Source: Geofilum sp964396555 (GTDB lineage Bacteria; Bacteroidota; Bacteroidia; Bacteroidales; Marinilabiliaceae). Taken from it: a stretch of DNA of 12,043 bases. The DNA lies in NCBI GenBank assembly GCA_964396555.1, contig CAYNFX010000054.1:1-12043 (forward strand), written 5' to 3'. Below are positions 1-6,474 of the stretch, piece after piece. Every line of letters begins with the position of its first letter. The first letter of the stretch is position 1. Below the pieces are notes generated by a model. It ran no database searches. It saw only the letters and a list, made by a program, of their open reading frames with translations, and was not told where the DNA came from. A program made the position numbers and the translations under genes.

Positions 1-3
1 TTA

Positions 4-573
4 TTAGTCTTTTTGTTGTGCGGCACGAGCTGCACGAGTCAGCTTAACAGCAGCAACAACTGAATTCTTAGCATTCAGAAGTTCCAGCCCTTCGTAATTC
101 AGTTCGCCAACTTGAATACCCTTACCAAGTCCAAGGTTGGTAATGTCAACTTCAAGTGCATCAGGCAGATTCTTAATCAAACCTTTAACTTTAAGTTTCC
201 TTTGTTCAAGAGAAAGCTTACCACCAGCCTTAACACCTTCTGCAAGACCTACAAGCTTAACAGGAAGTTCGATAATTACAGGCTTTTCTTCAAATACCTG
301 AAGGAAGTCAATGTGGATAAGGTCTCCTGATACAGGGTGGAATTGTTTGTCCTTAATGATGGCACTGTAATTTGTTCCATCAACGTTAAGGGTTACAATA
401 TATACATTGGGAGTGTACAGAAGTCTTCTGTATTCATTGTCTTCTGCAGAAAAATGTATATTCTCCTTACCTCCGTAAAGTACTGAGGGCACGTTGCCGC
501 TTTTACGCAGCTCTCTTGTAGCGGCCTTTCCAAGGCTATCTCTCTTAACCGCTTTGATCTCGATTGTTTGCAT
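4..573 (-). CDS. rplY: 50S ribosomal protein L25/general stress protein Ctc
   Basis: This is the long, two-domain (Ctc/TL5) form of bL25, which binds 5S rRNA in the central protuberance of the large ribosomal subunit. The 189 residues begin MQTIEIKAVKRDSLGKAATR and continue with RELRKSGNVPSVLYGG, the typical N-terminal 5S-binding domain (about residues 1-90). A beta-rich C-terminal domain follows (about 95-180, including EKPVIIELPVKLVGLAEGVKAGG), with an Ala/Lys-rich tail. The length fits the long form; the E. coli protein has only the first domain. The gene ends in tandem TAA stops at the window's left edge, so its downstream neighbour is not visible. It is the last of three minus-strand genes but is 143 bases from prs and has its own likely promoter (660-692), so it can be transcribed separately. 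The ATG at 573 is preceded by an A/T-rich leader without a clear Shine-Dalgarno site. Confidence 0.96.
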   Translation of the reverse strand: MQTIEIKAVKRDSLGKAATRELRKSGNVPSVLYGGKENIHFSAEDNEYRRLLYTPNVYIVTLNVDGTNYSAIIKDKQFHPVSGDLIHIDFLQVFEEKPVIIELPVKLVGLAEGVKAGGKLSLEQRKLKVKGLIKNLPDALEVDITNLGLGKGIQVGELNYEGLELLNAKNSVVAAVKLTRAARAAQQKD

Positions 574-659
574 TGTTTAAATTTTAGTTTGTGCTACTCA
601 AAATTAAGTCAAAGATGTAATCTTAATTTCCCATCACACCTTTCCCTAAAACGGGGTTG

Positions 660-692
660 CAAAGATATAATTTATTACTTAAGAGTACCAAA
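660..692 (-). promoter_or_regulatory. Bacteroidota-type promoter for rplY
   Basis: Read on the minus strand, this is TTTG (689-692), a 21-base spacer, then TATCTTTG (660-667). That matches the Bacteroidota sigma-70 consensus TTTG-N19/21-TAnnTTTG in full. Transcription would begin near 653, giving a leader of about 80 bases before the rplY start. The assignment rests on motif and position only. Confidence 0.6.
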
Positions 693-716
693 TAGTAAAG
701 CGTATTTGTCAATGGA

Positions 717-1658
717 TCACATAATAAAGTGTGAGCTAATTGACTGGTTGCTGTACACCTTCTGGATAGTATCAGCAAACAGAGGGGCTACACTCAATAC
801 TTTTATTTTAGATGTCTCCTTGCGAAGTGGAATAGAGTCTGTCACATACAACTCTTTCAATGCCGATTTTTCAATTCGTTCATATGCAGGATCTGACAAA
901 ACAGGATGTGTTGCAAAGGCGCGTACGCTTAATGCACCCTGATTCATCATCATCTCTGCAGCCTTTGTCAGTGTACCAGCAGTATCGATCATATCATCAA
1001 TGATAATCACATTCTTGCCTTCAACCTCGCCGATGATCCTCATCTCATCAACAACATTGGCCTTTGACCTGTACTTGTGACAAATCACCATTGGAGTGCC
1101 TAGAAACTTGGCATATGAATTAGCTCTCTTGGTACCACCAACGTCTGGTGAAGCAATTACCAATTCATTCAGTCCCAGACTGCGGATATGAGGGACAAAG
1201 ATTGCTGATGCGTAGAGATGATCAACAGGAATGTTAAAGAATCCCTGAATCTGGTCTGCATGAAGGTCCATCGTGATTACACGGTCAACTCCGGCTACCA
1301 TCAGCATATCAGCAACAAGTTTTGCTCCTATCGAGACACGCGGCTGATCCTTGCGATCCTGGCGCGCGAAGCCGAAATAGGGAATAACTGCAACAATCTT
1401 GCTTGCGGATGCCCTCTTGGCTGCATCTATCATCATCAGCAGCTCAAAAAAGTTCTCTGTTGGAGGAATGGTTGATTGGACGAGGAACACGTGGGCACCC
1501 CGTACTGTTTCTTCATAGACGGTAGTAAACTCGCCGTCGCTGAATCTTATCACATTGATGTTGCCCAATTCAATACCGGCACAACTGCTGATCTTTTCAG
1601 CCAGATAACGTGTCTGAGTTCCGGGAAAAATCTTAATATCGGCCTTAGGTGCCACCAT
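717..1658 (-). CDS. prs: Ribose-phosphate pyrophosphokinase (PRPP synthase)
   Basis: This cytoplasmic enzyme transfers pyrophosphate from ATP to ribose 5-phosphate to give PRPP, the precursor for purine, pyrimidine, NAD, histidine and tryptophan synthesis. The 313 residues match the usual class I length of about 310-320. Visible signatures are RFSDGE (38-43), the ATP-binding flexible loop YFGFARQDRKDQPR (94-107), the divalent-cation and catalytic segment DLHADQIQGFF (131-141), SPDVGG (170-175) and the PRPP-binding loop IIIDDMIDTAGTL (218-230). The ATG at 1658 begins MVAPKADIKIFPG, aligned with the family's usual N-terminus. The gene stands alone on the minus strand between rplY and engB, with a likely -7 box at 1702-1709. 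The C-terminal end, SNQSISSHFIM, is a little different from the usual family ending, which should not affect catalysis. Confidence 0.97.
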   Translation of the reverse strand: MVAPKADIKIFPGTQTRYLAEKISSCAGIELGNINVIRFSDGEFTTVYEETVRGAHVFLVQSTIPPTENFFELLMMIDAAKRASASKIVAVIPYFGFARQDRKDQPRVSIGAKLVADMLMVAGVDRVITMDLHADQIQGFFNIPVDHLYASAIFVPHIRSLGLNELVIASPDVGGTKRANSYAKFLGTPMVICHKYRSKANVVDEMRIIGEVEGKNVIIIDDMIDTAGTLTKAAEMMMNQGALSVRAFATHPVLSDPAYERIEKSALKELYVTDSIPLRKETSKIKVLSVAPLFADTIQKVYSNQSISSHFIM

Positions 1659-1701
1659 TAAAGTGTTTTTATCAGGTTGTTGAAATTACGTTAATAAGTC
1701 C

Positions 1702-1709
1702 CAAATATA
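1702..1709 (-). promoter_or_regulatory. Likely -7 box for prs
   Basis: On the minus strand this reads TATATTTG, a full match to TAnnTTTG, about 45 bases before the prs ATG. No TTTG is found at the expected upstream distance; the nearest related tetramer is too close. This is therefore a half-supported promoter. The upstream side overlaps the region just after the engB stop. Confidence 0.4.
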
Positions 1710-1729
1710 GTGATTACGAATTCTCAATT

Positions 1730-2332
1730 TTAGCCTTCCCACTTGTTGTTAATTTCCTCAATAAAACTCAGTATATCATCCTTACCCATCCCTTTCTCTG
1801 CTGAGGATATTATCATGTGCGGTAATTCCGCCCACTCCATACGCATGGTTTTCTTGTAATACTCAATATTATACTCAAGAGCCCCCGGTTTGAGCTTGTC
1901 AGCCTTTGTAAATACTATTGCGAAAGGAATCTGATTCAAGGCAGCGTTTCGCATAAAATCCATATCTAAGGTTTGTGGTTCCAGACGAGCATCAACCAGT
2001 ACAAACAAACACATCAAGTTTGTACGAGTGTTGAGGTAATCTGCGATAAGCTTGCTGAACTTTTCTCTCTGGTTTTGACCAACACGAGCATACCCATAAC
2101 CAGGTAGGTCTACTATGTACCATGAGTTGTTTATAAGAAAATGATTGATCAGTTGAGTCTTACCCGGAGTAGATGAAGTCTTGGCAAGCTTCCTTGCATT
2201 GCAGAGCATATTGATAAGGGAAGACTTGCCTACATTAGAACGTCCTATGAATGCATATTCCGGCAATTTTGGTGCCGGACAGCTCTTTACATCACTGTTA
2301 CTGCAAACAAATTGAGCGCTCCTAATTACCAT
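1730..2332 (-). CDS. engB: Ribosome biogenesis GTP-binding protein YihA/YsxC/EngB
   Basis: This is a small essential TRAFAC-class GTPase that acts in late assembly of the large ribosomal subunit. From the ATG at 2332 it has 200 residues, the normal length. The G motifs are in order: G1 GRSNVGKSS (30-38), G2 threonine in STPGKTQ (54-60), G3 DLPGYGYA (75-82), G4 TKAD (142-145) and G5 SSAEKG (176-181). An upstream in-frame TTG at 2356 would add eight residues. It is rejected because it lies inside the likely -7 box, and because MVIRSAQFVCSN matches how family members normally begin. The gene is divergent from manA across a 148-base promoter region. Its stop is 71 bases from the prs start, which suggests readthrough into prs is possible. 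Confidence 0.96.
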   Translation of the reverse strand: MVIRSAQFVCSNSDVKSCPAPKLPEYAFIGRSNVGKSSLINMLCNARKLAKTSSTPGKTQLINHFLINNSWYIVDLPGYGYARVGQNQREKFSKLIADYLNTRTNLMCLFVLVDARLEPQTLDMDFMRNAALNQIPFAIVFTKADKLKPGALEYNIEYYKKTMRMEWAELPHMIISSAEKGMGKDDILSFIEEINNKWEG

Positions 2333-2353
2333 TTTTAAAGTGATTTGGCTTTG

Positions 2354-2383
2354 CAAAAGTAACGATTGTTATCAGCATACAAA
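2354..2383 (-). promoter_or_regulatory. Bacteroidota-type promoter for engB
   Basis: The minus strand reads TTTG (2380-2383), an 18-base spacer, then TACTTTTG (2354-2361). The -7 box matches TAnnTTTG fully and the spacer is one base short of the usual range. Transcription would start around 2347, about 15 bases before the ATG at 2332, which rules out the TTG at 2356 as a start codon. Confidence 0.55.
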
Positions 2384-2424
2384 ATATTAATAGTGCAATT
2401 AAGTCTTGATGCTTACTATTTAGG

Positions 2425-2455
2425 TTTAATTAAGATGCATGATTTTATATATTTG
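2425..2455 (+). promoter_or_regulatory. Bacteroidota-type promoter for manA
   Basis: TTTA (2425-2428, one mismatch to TTTG), a 19-base spacer, then TATATTTG (2448-2455, full match to TAnnTTTG). Transcription would start around 2462, leaving a short leader before the ATG at 2481. It is back to back with the engB promoter, with about 40 bases between the two -33 elements. Confidence 0.5.
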
Positions 2456-2480
2456 TTGAATATCTAAAAAGTTGCTTGTA

Positions 2481-3479
2481 ATGAGTAGTATTTTATATCC
2501 TTTGAAATTTAAGCCTATCCTGAAGGATAGGATATGGGGAGGGGATAAGCTTCAAACCCGGCTTAACAAAAACCTAAACGGTAGAAAGAATATTGGTGAA
2601 AGCTGGGAACTCTCGGGTGTCGACGGTAGTATATCTGTTGTAAGCAACGGTTTTCTTCAGGGTAATGATCTCAATGAACTTATTGAAATATATATGGGGG
2701 ACCTTGTTGGCGAGAGGGTTTACCGGAAGTACGGCGAAGAGTTCCCCCTACTTATTAAGTTTATAGATGCCAATGATGACCTGTCTATACAGGTCCATCC
2801 CAATGACCAACTGGCTGCTGAGAGACATAACTCTTTCGGCAAGTCTGAAATGTGGTATATAATGCATGCTGAGCCAGGTGCAGAGTTGATTAACGGTTTT
2901 AAGGATGACACAGAGCCGGAACAGTATAAGAAAGCCTTGGAGGACAAAAGTGTGCTTTCACTGTTAGCCTCGTATCAGGTTAACAAGGGAGATGTTTTCT
3001 TTATTCCGGCTGGACGGGTACATGCTATTGGAAAAGGTATAATGCTTGCCGAGATACAGCAGACTTCTGATTTGACCTATCGTATTTATGATTATGACCG
3101 TACGGATGATAAGGGCAATAAGAGGGATCTTCACATTGATGAAGCTCTTGACGCCATCAACTTCAAAGATACTCACGGACACAAGCTCGACTACATAACC
3201 AACGAGAATGGTGCTTCTGAACTATGTACTTCACCTTTCTTTAGTACCTATCTGCTGAGTATTGATAAACCTATTGGTAGGGACTACTACCATCTTGACT
3301 CCTTTGTGATTCTGGTGTGTGTGGAAGGTGAAGCTGAAATTTCATTCAATAATGGACAAGGTATTGAAATCATCAGGATGGGAGATACTGTTTTGATACC
3401 TGCAGAACTTAACCGCATTGATCTGTTTACTGCAACTGGAGCAAGAATACTTGAGGTCCATATTCCTGAAGAGATGTGA
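2481..3479 (+). CDS. manA: Mannose-6-phosphate isomerase, type I (zinc-dependent)
   Basis: This enzyme interconverts mannose 6-phosphate and fructose 6-phosphate, feeding mannose into glycolysis or supplying precursor for GDP-mannose and surface glycans. From the ATG at 2481 it has 332 residues, the short bacterial form. The N-terminus has the family pattern PLKFKPILKDRIWGG. Zinc ligands are visible as Gln104 and His106 in IQVHPND, Glu123 in KSEMWY and His181 in PAGRVHAIG; the active-site Arg201 is in TYRIYDYDR. The C-terminal part (about 240-332) is a cupin-like beta domain containing GEAEISFNNG. An in-frame TTG at 2472 would add three residues and is less likely than the ATG. The gene appears monocistronic: its own promoter precedes it, and a weak hairpin and then a new promoter lie between it and lysC. 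Confidence 0.95.
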   Translation: MSSILYPLKFKPILKDRIWGGDKLQTRLNKNLNGRKNIGESWELSGVDGSISVVSNGFLQGNDLNELIEIYMGDLVGERVYRKYGEEFPLLIKFIDANDDLSIQVHPNDQLAAERHNSFGKSEMWYIMHAEPGAELINGFKDDTEPEQYKKALEDKSVLSLLASYQVNKGDVFFIPAGRVHAIGKGIMLAEIQQTSDLTYRIYDYDRTDDKGNKRDLHIDEALDAINFKDTHGHKLDYITNENGASELCTSPFFSTYLLSIDKPIGRDYYHLDSFVILVCVEGEAEISFNNGQGIEIIRMGDTVLIPAELNRIDLFTATGARILEVHIPEEM

Positions 3480-3485
3480 TTATTT

Positions 3486-3505
3486 TACCAAGTGCTGGTA
3501 TTTTT
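3486..3505 (+). terminator. Possible weak terminator after manA
   Basis: A 5-bp stem, TACCA (3486-3490) with TGGTA (3496-3500), is closed by a 5-base loop and followed at once by TTTTT (3501-3505). It starts seven bases after the manA stop. The stem is short and not GC-rich, so it may be inefficient. Confidence 0.35.
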
Positions 3506-3536
3506 GGGTGAATTGAAGCTAATATTACGTTTCTGG

Positions 3537-3568
3537 TTCAATGATTTAAACAAAAACCTGTAAATTTG
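3537..3568 (+). promoter_or_regulatory. Likely promoter for lysC-lysA
   Basis: TAAATTTG (3561-3568) is a full TAnnTTTG match. TTCA lies exactly 20 bases upstream (3537-3540), a two-base match to TTTG, so the -33 element is weak. The predicted leader before the lysC ATG is about 70 bases. It contains no long structured element, so a full lysine riboswitch would not fit. Confidence 0.45.
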
Positions 3569-3643
3569 CAACAATTTATCAGTGGGGTCGTGGTATGTGG
3601 ATTGATTCATTCATAGAATAAACTAAATTATAATAAACAGGAG

Positions 3644-4954
3644 ATGAAGGTTTTGAAATTTGGCGGAACCTCAGTAGGTTCGGCAGAAAGAATTAAAGAG
3701 GTTGCGAGGCTCATCTGTGATGGTGAGCGCAAACTTGTAGTACTGTCGGCTATGTCAGGTACTACCAATACTTTGGTTGAGATTGCCAACTACCTGTACA
3801 AGAAAAATCATGATGCCGCCAATGAGATTATTAATAATCTTGAAAGCAAATACTATGCTGAAATCGAAAGGCTGTATGATACAAAGGAATATAAGGAAAA
3901 GGGTCGTGAACTAATACGTTGCCATTTCGACGAGATCAAGTCCTTTACAATGGATGTCTTTACTGGTAATGAGGAAAAGAGCATCCTTGCTCAAGGTGAG
4001 CTGATTTCTACTGCAATGATGAATTTCTATTTGCTTGAGCAAGGTGTCAAATCTGTTCTTTTGCCTGCTCTTGACTATATGAGGACTAATAAGAACGGAG
4101 AACCAGACCATATCTATATTAGGGAAAATTTAGTGCCTCTTGTAGATAAATATCCTGATACAGAAATTTTTATCACTCAGGGATATATTTGCAGGAATGC
4201 TTTTGGAGAGGTAGACAACCTTCAACGTGGAGGAAGTGATTATTCAGCATCGTTAATTGGAGCTGCAATGAATGCTTCAGAGATCCAGATATGGACCGAT
4301 ATTGACGGGATGCACAATAATGACCCGCGTTTCGTTGAAAATACAAAGTCTATTGCCGAACTGTCCTTTGATGAGGCTGCAGAACTTGCCTATTTTGGAG
4401 CCAAAATCCTGCATCCTACCAGCGTACTGCCTGCCAAACTGGGCAACATACCAGTACGTCTGCTCAATACTTTGGATCCTTCAGCGCCTGGGACTTTAAT
4501 TTCGGGTAAGGAAACAACAGCCGGAATCAAGGCAATTGCTGCCAAGGACAATATCACTGCGATCCGTATCAAATCAGGTCGTATGCTGCTTGCCTATGGA
4601 TTTATGAGAAAGATCTTCGAAATCTTCGAAAGCTATAAGACTCCAATTGATATGATCACTACTTCTGAGGTTGGTGTTTCAGTTACCATTGACAACAGCC
4701 GTTTCCTCAATGAAATAGTTGATGACCTTAAGAAGTATGGTGCTGTTGAGATTGACACAGACCAGGTTATTATTTGTATTGTTGGTGATTTGAGGCGCGA
4801 AAACAAGGGCTATGCTGACCGTGTATTCAGTTCACTGAAAGAGATTCCAATCAGGATGATTTCTTATGGTGGAAGCGATCATAATATAACTGTTCTAGTC
4901 GCTGCTGAATACAAGAAGGAAGCTCTGAGAGCCCTTAGTGCAAAACTGTTTTAG
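3644..4954 (+). CDS. lysC: Aspartate kinase (monofunctional)
   Basis: Aspartate kinase phosphorylates aspartate to 4-phospho-aspartate, the entry to the lysine, threonine, methionine and diaminopimelate pathway. The 436 residues start MKVLKFGGTSVGS, the amino-acid kinase nucleotide/substrate signature (KFGGTSVGS, 5-13). QRGGSDYSASLIGAA (194-208), WTDIDGMHNNDPR (217-229) and ELAYFGAKILHP (247-258) follow in the order seen in the catalytic domain. Two ACT domains occupy about 305-436. The first contains FESYKTPIDMITTSEVGVSV, resembling the effector-binding ACT of lysine-sensitive enzymes, so feedback inhibition by lysine is likely but inferred. No homoserine dehydrogenase domain is fused. The start is preceded by GGAG almost touching the ATG, too close for a normal ribosome binding site. 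lysA follows after 28 bases with no promoter or terminator visible, so the two are probably cotranscribed. Confidence 0.96.
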   Translation: MKVLKFGGTSVGSAERIKEVARLICDGERKLVVLSAMSGTTNTLVEIANYLYKKNHDAANEIINNLESKYYAEIERLYDTKEYKEKGRELIRCHFDEIKSFTMDVFTGNEEKSILAQGELISTAMMNFYLLEQGVKSVLLPALDYMRTNKNGEPDHIYIRENLVPLVDKYPDTEIFITQGYICRNAFGEVDNLQRGGSDYSASLIGAAMNASEIQIWTDIDGMHNNDPRFVENTKSIAELSFDEAAELAYFGAKILHPTSVLPAKLGNIPVRLLNTLDPSAPGTLISGKETTAGIKAIAAKDNITAIRIKSGRMLLAYGFMRKIFEIFESYKTPIDMITTSEVGVSVTIDNSRFLNEIVDDLKKYGAVEIDTDQVIICIVGDLRRENKGYADRVFSSLKEIPIRMISYGGSDHNITVLVAAEYKKEALRALSAKLF

Positions 4955-4982
4955 TGTTGTCTAACCAAATAAACTACCCTAA

Positions 4983-6137
4983 ATGCAAAGTCGATTCCCA
5001 CTCTCAAAATTCTGGGAGATAAAGACCCCATTTTATTATTATGACATGGAATTGTTGGATAGCACCCTTGCAAGTCTCAGCAAAGAGGCCGGCAGGTATG
5101 GCTTCGTAGTACACTATGCGGTTAAAGCCAATGCTAATCCTGTCATACTTGAGAAAATAAGGAATTACGGGCTGGGAATCGACTGTGTTAGCGGTTATGA
5201 GATTCGACGTGCTATTGATTGTGGATTCAAGCCCTCAGGCATTGTCTTTGCCGGTGTAGGGAAGTCAGATTGGGAAATTGAACTGGGGCTGGATAATGAT
5301 ATCGCCTGCTTCAACGTAGAATCAATTCCAGAGCTTGAGATCATAAATCAGATTGCTGCATCGAAAGGTAAAACAGCCAGGGTTGCCCTCCGGGTCAACC
5401 CCAATGTGAATGCCCGTACTCACCACTATATAACTACCGGATTAAAGGAAAATAAGTTTGGTATCAATCAGTGGGATCTCGAAAAGGTTGTTACAAGTCT
5501 TGAAACTCTTACAAATATTAAACTAGAGGGTATTCACTTCCATATCGGTTCTCAGATTACCGATATGCAGTCATTCCGCGACCTGTGCAACAGGGTTAGT
5601 GAGATAATGGATTGGTTTACCCAGAGACGCTACAATCTGAGGATTATTAATGTTGGTGGTGGACTGGGAATTGACTACCAGTATCCTGATGCCAATTCTG
5701 TTCCTGATTTTGAGAGCTATTTTAAAGTATTCAGGGACGGCATCAAACTAGGTGAGGGGCAGGAACTGCACTTCGAACTAGGTCGTGCAGTAGTAGGACA
5801 ATGTGGTAGCCTTGTTACCCGTGTGCTTTATGTTAAGGAAGGCGTTAAGACCAAGTTTGCTATTGTGGATGCCGGCATGACAGACCTGATAAGACCTGCT
5901 TTGTATCAGGCATATCATAAAATAGAGAATATCTCAAGTTCTGCTGCGGAAGAAAAGTATGATGTTGTAGGACCAATATGTGAGTCGTCTGACAGTTTTG
6001 GAAAAGCTGTGTCCCTGCCTGAGACATCAAGGGGCGATGTACTTGTAATACGTTCTGCAGGGGCTTACGGAGAGGTCATGGCTTCACAATACAATCTAAG
6101 ACCCCTGCCATACTCTGTCTTCTCAGACAGAGTATGA
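4983..6137 (+). CDS. lysA: Diaminopimelate decarboxylase
   Basis: This PLP enzyme decarboxylates meso-diaminopimelate to L-lysine, the last step of lysine synthesis. The fold-type III barrel is recognisable: Lys48 in HYAVKAN is the PLP lysine, GLGIDCVSGYEI (63-74) follows, HIGSQ (187-191) stacks on the cofactor, GGG (225-227) and ELGR (265-268) bind its phosphate, and Cys333 in CESSDSFG supplies the second active-site residue. AYGEVMASQYNLRP (361-374) is the usual C-terminal region. The canonical EPGR is ELGR here. The length of 384 is slightly shorter than the E. coli enzyme (420) and normal for this phylum. Pairing with lysC places the first and last enzymes of the pathway in one unit. The final 12 codons and the stop are embedded in a strong inverted repeat (6102-6143). 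Confidence 0.96.
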   Translation: MQSRFPLSKFWEIKTPFYYYDMELLDSTLASLSKEAGRYGFVVHYAVKANANPVILEKIRNYGLGIDCVSGYEIRRAIDCGFKPSGIVFAGVGKSDWEIELGLDNDIACFNVESIPELEIINQIAASKGKTARVALRVNPNVNARTHHYITTGLKENKFGINQWDLEKVVTSLETLTNIKLEGIHFHIGSQITDMQSFRDLCNRVSEIMDWFTQRRYNLRIINVGGGLGIDYQYPDANSVPDFESYFKVFRDGIKLGEGQELHFELGRAVVGQCGSLVTRVLYVKEGVKTKFAIVDAGMTDLIRPALYQAYHKIENISSSAAEEKYDVVGPICESSDSFGKAVSLPETSRGDVLVIRSAGAYGEVMASQYNLRPLPYSVFSDRV

Positions 6138-6143
6138 CAGGGG
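6102..6143. terminator. 19-bp hairpin at the lysA / Dabb convergence, likely bidirectional terminator
   Basis: The left arm (6102-6120) pairs with the right arm (6125-6143) over 19 positions. There is one C-A mismatch (6108/6137) and a 4-base TCTC loop. The arms start CCCCTG and end CAGGGG, so the base of the stem is GC-rich. The hairpin includes the last 12 lysA sense codons and the TGA stop (6135-6137), and it begins 8 bases beyond the stop of the opposing Dabb gene at 6151. Neither side has a T-tract, so it is not a textbook intrinsic terminator. A convergent terminator or 3'-end stabiliser is the best inference. Confidence 0.6.
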
Positions 6144-6150
6144 CCGGTTA

Positions 6151-6450
6151 TCAGAATTCGTAGTCAACACAAGCTCTTGTTTCAAGAATCTCACGTATCA
6201 TAGCCGACACCTTCTGGTGTTCGGGATGTACTACATATGCTTTCAGACTGTCCCAGTCAGTGAATTCGCTGATAAGTACCAGATCATAGGTCTCTGATGG
6301 GTTTGAATTGATGCCGACTTCAATATAGCCCAGTTCCTTAATCTTTGTTCTCAGTCCCTCAAGAGCCTCTTTTATTGCAGACATTTTCTTTGCCTTCTGA
6401 TCGGCAGGAAGTTCACTCTTAAACTTGAAAAGTACAACGTGCTTTACCAT
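6151..6450 (-). CDS. Dabb (dimeric alpha-beta barrel) domain protein
   Basis: This 99-residue protein is a single stress-responsive A/B barrel (Dabb) domain. It begins MVKHVVLFKFKSE, the usual first strand of the family, and has the central YDLVLISEFTDWDSLKAYVVHPEHQKV, with the typical family pattern of a strand, then D-x-L-x-x-Y, then HPxHxxV. The end, TRACVDYEF, corresponds to the last strand (usually xVxDYE/D). Related proteins form small dimers in the cytoplasm. Known members have varied roles, and the substrate here cannot be told from sequence. No signal peptide is seen. It lies 24 bases downstream of the CHU_C-domain gene on the same strand, so it may share its transcript, although the two proteins act in different compartments. 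It ends against the lysA hairpin. Confidence 0.88.
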   Translation of the reverse strand: MVKHVVLFKFKSELPADQKAKKMSAIKEALEGLRTKIKELGYIEVGINSNPSETYDLVLISEFTDWDSLKAYVVHPEHQKVSAMIREILETRACVDYEF

Positions 6451-6474
6451 TTGTAATTATTTATCGGTTGTTTC

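Noticed and set aside
715..732. Terminator hairpin at the prs stop
   Set aside because: Only a 5-bp A/T-rich stem (TCACA with TGTGA), with no T-tract after it on the minus strand.
112..942. Plus-strand open frames opposite rplY and prs
   Set aside because: They are antisense to well-recognised genes, and their products show no family pattern.
2333..2356. engB start at the upstream TTG
   Set aside because: The TTG lies within the likely -7 promoter box and adds residues not typical of the family; the ATG at 2332 fits better.
3569..3643. Lysine riboswitch ahead of lysC
   Set aside because: The predicted leader is only about 70 bases, less than half the size of a lysine riboswitch, and no conserved multi-helix pattern is visible.
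4613..4629. Tandem repeat in lysC
   Set aside because: Two copies of ATCTTCGA simply encode the KIFEIFES segment of the first ACT domain, a normal helix in the family.
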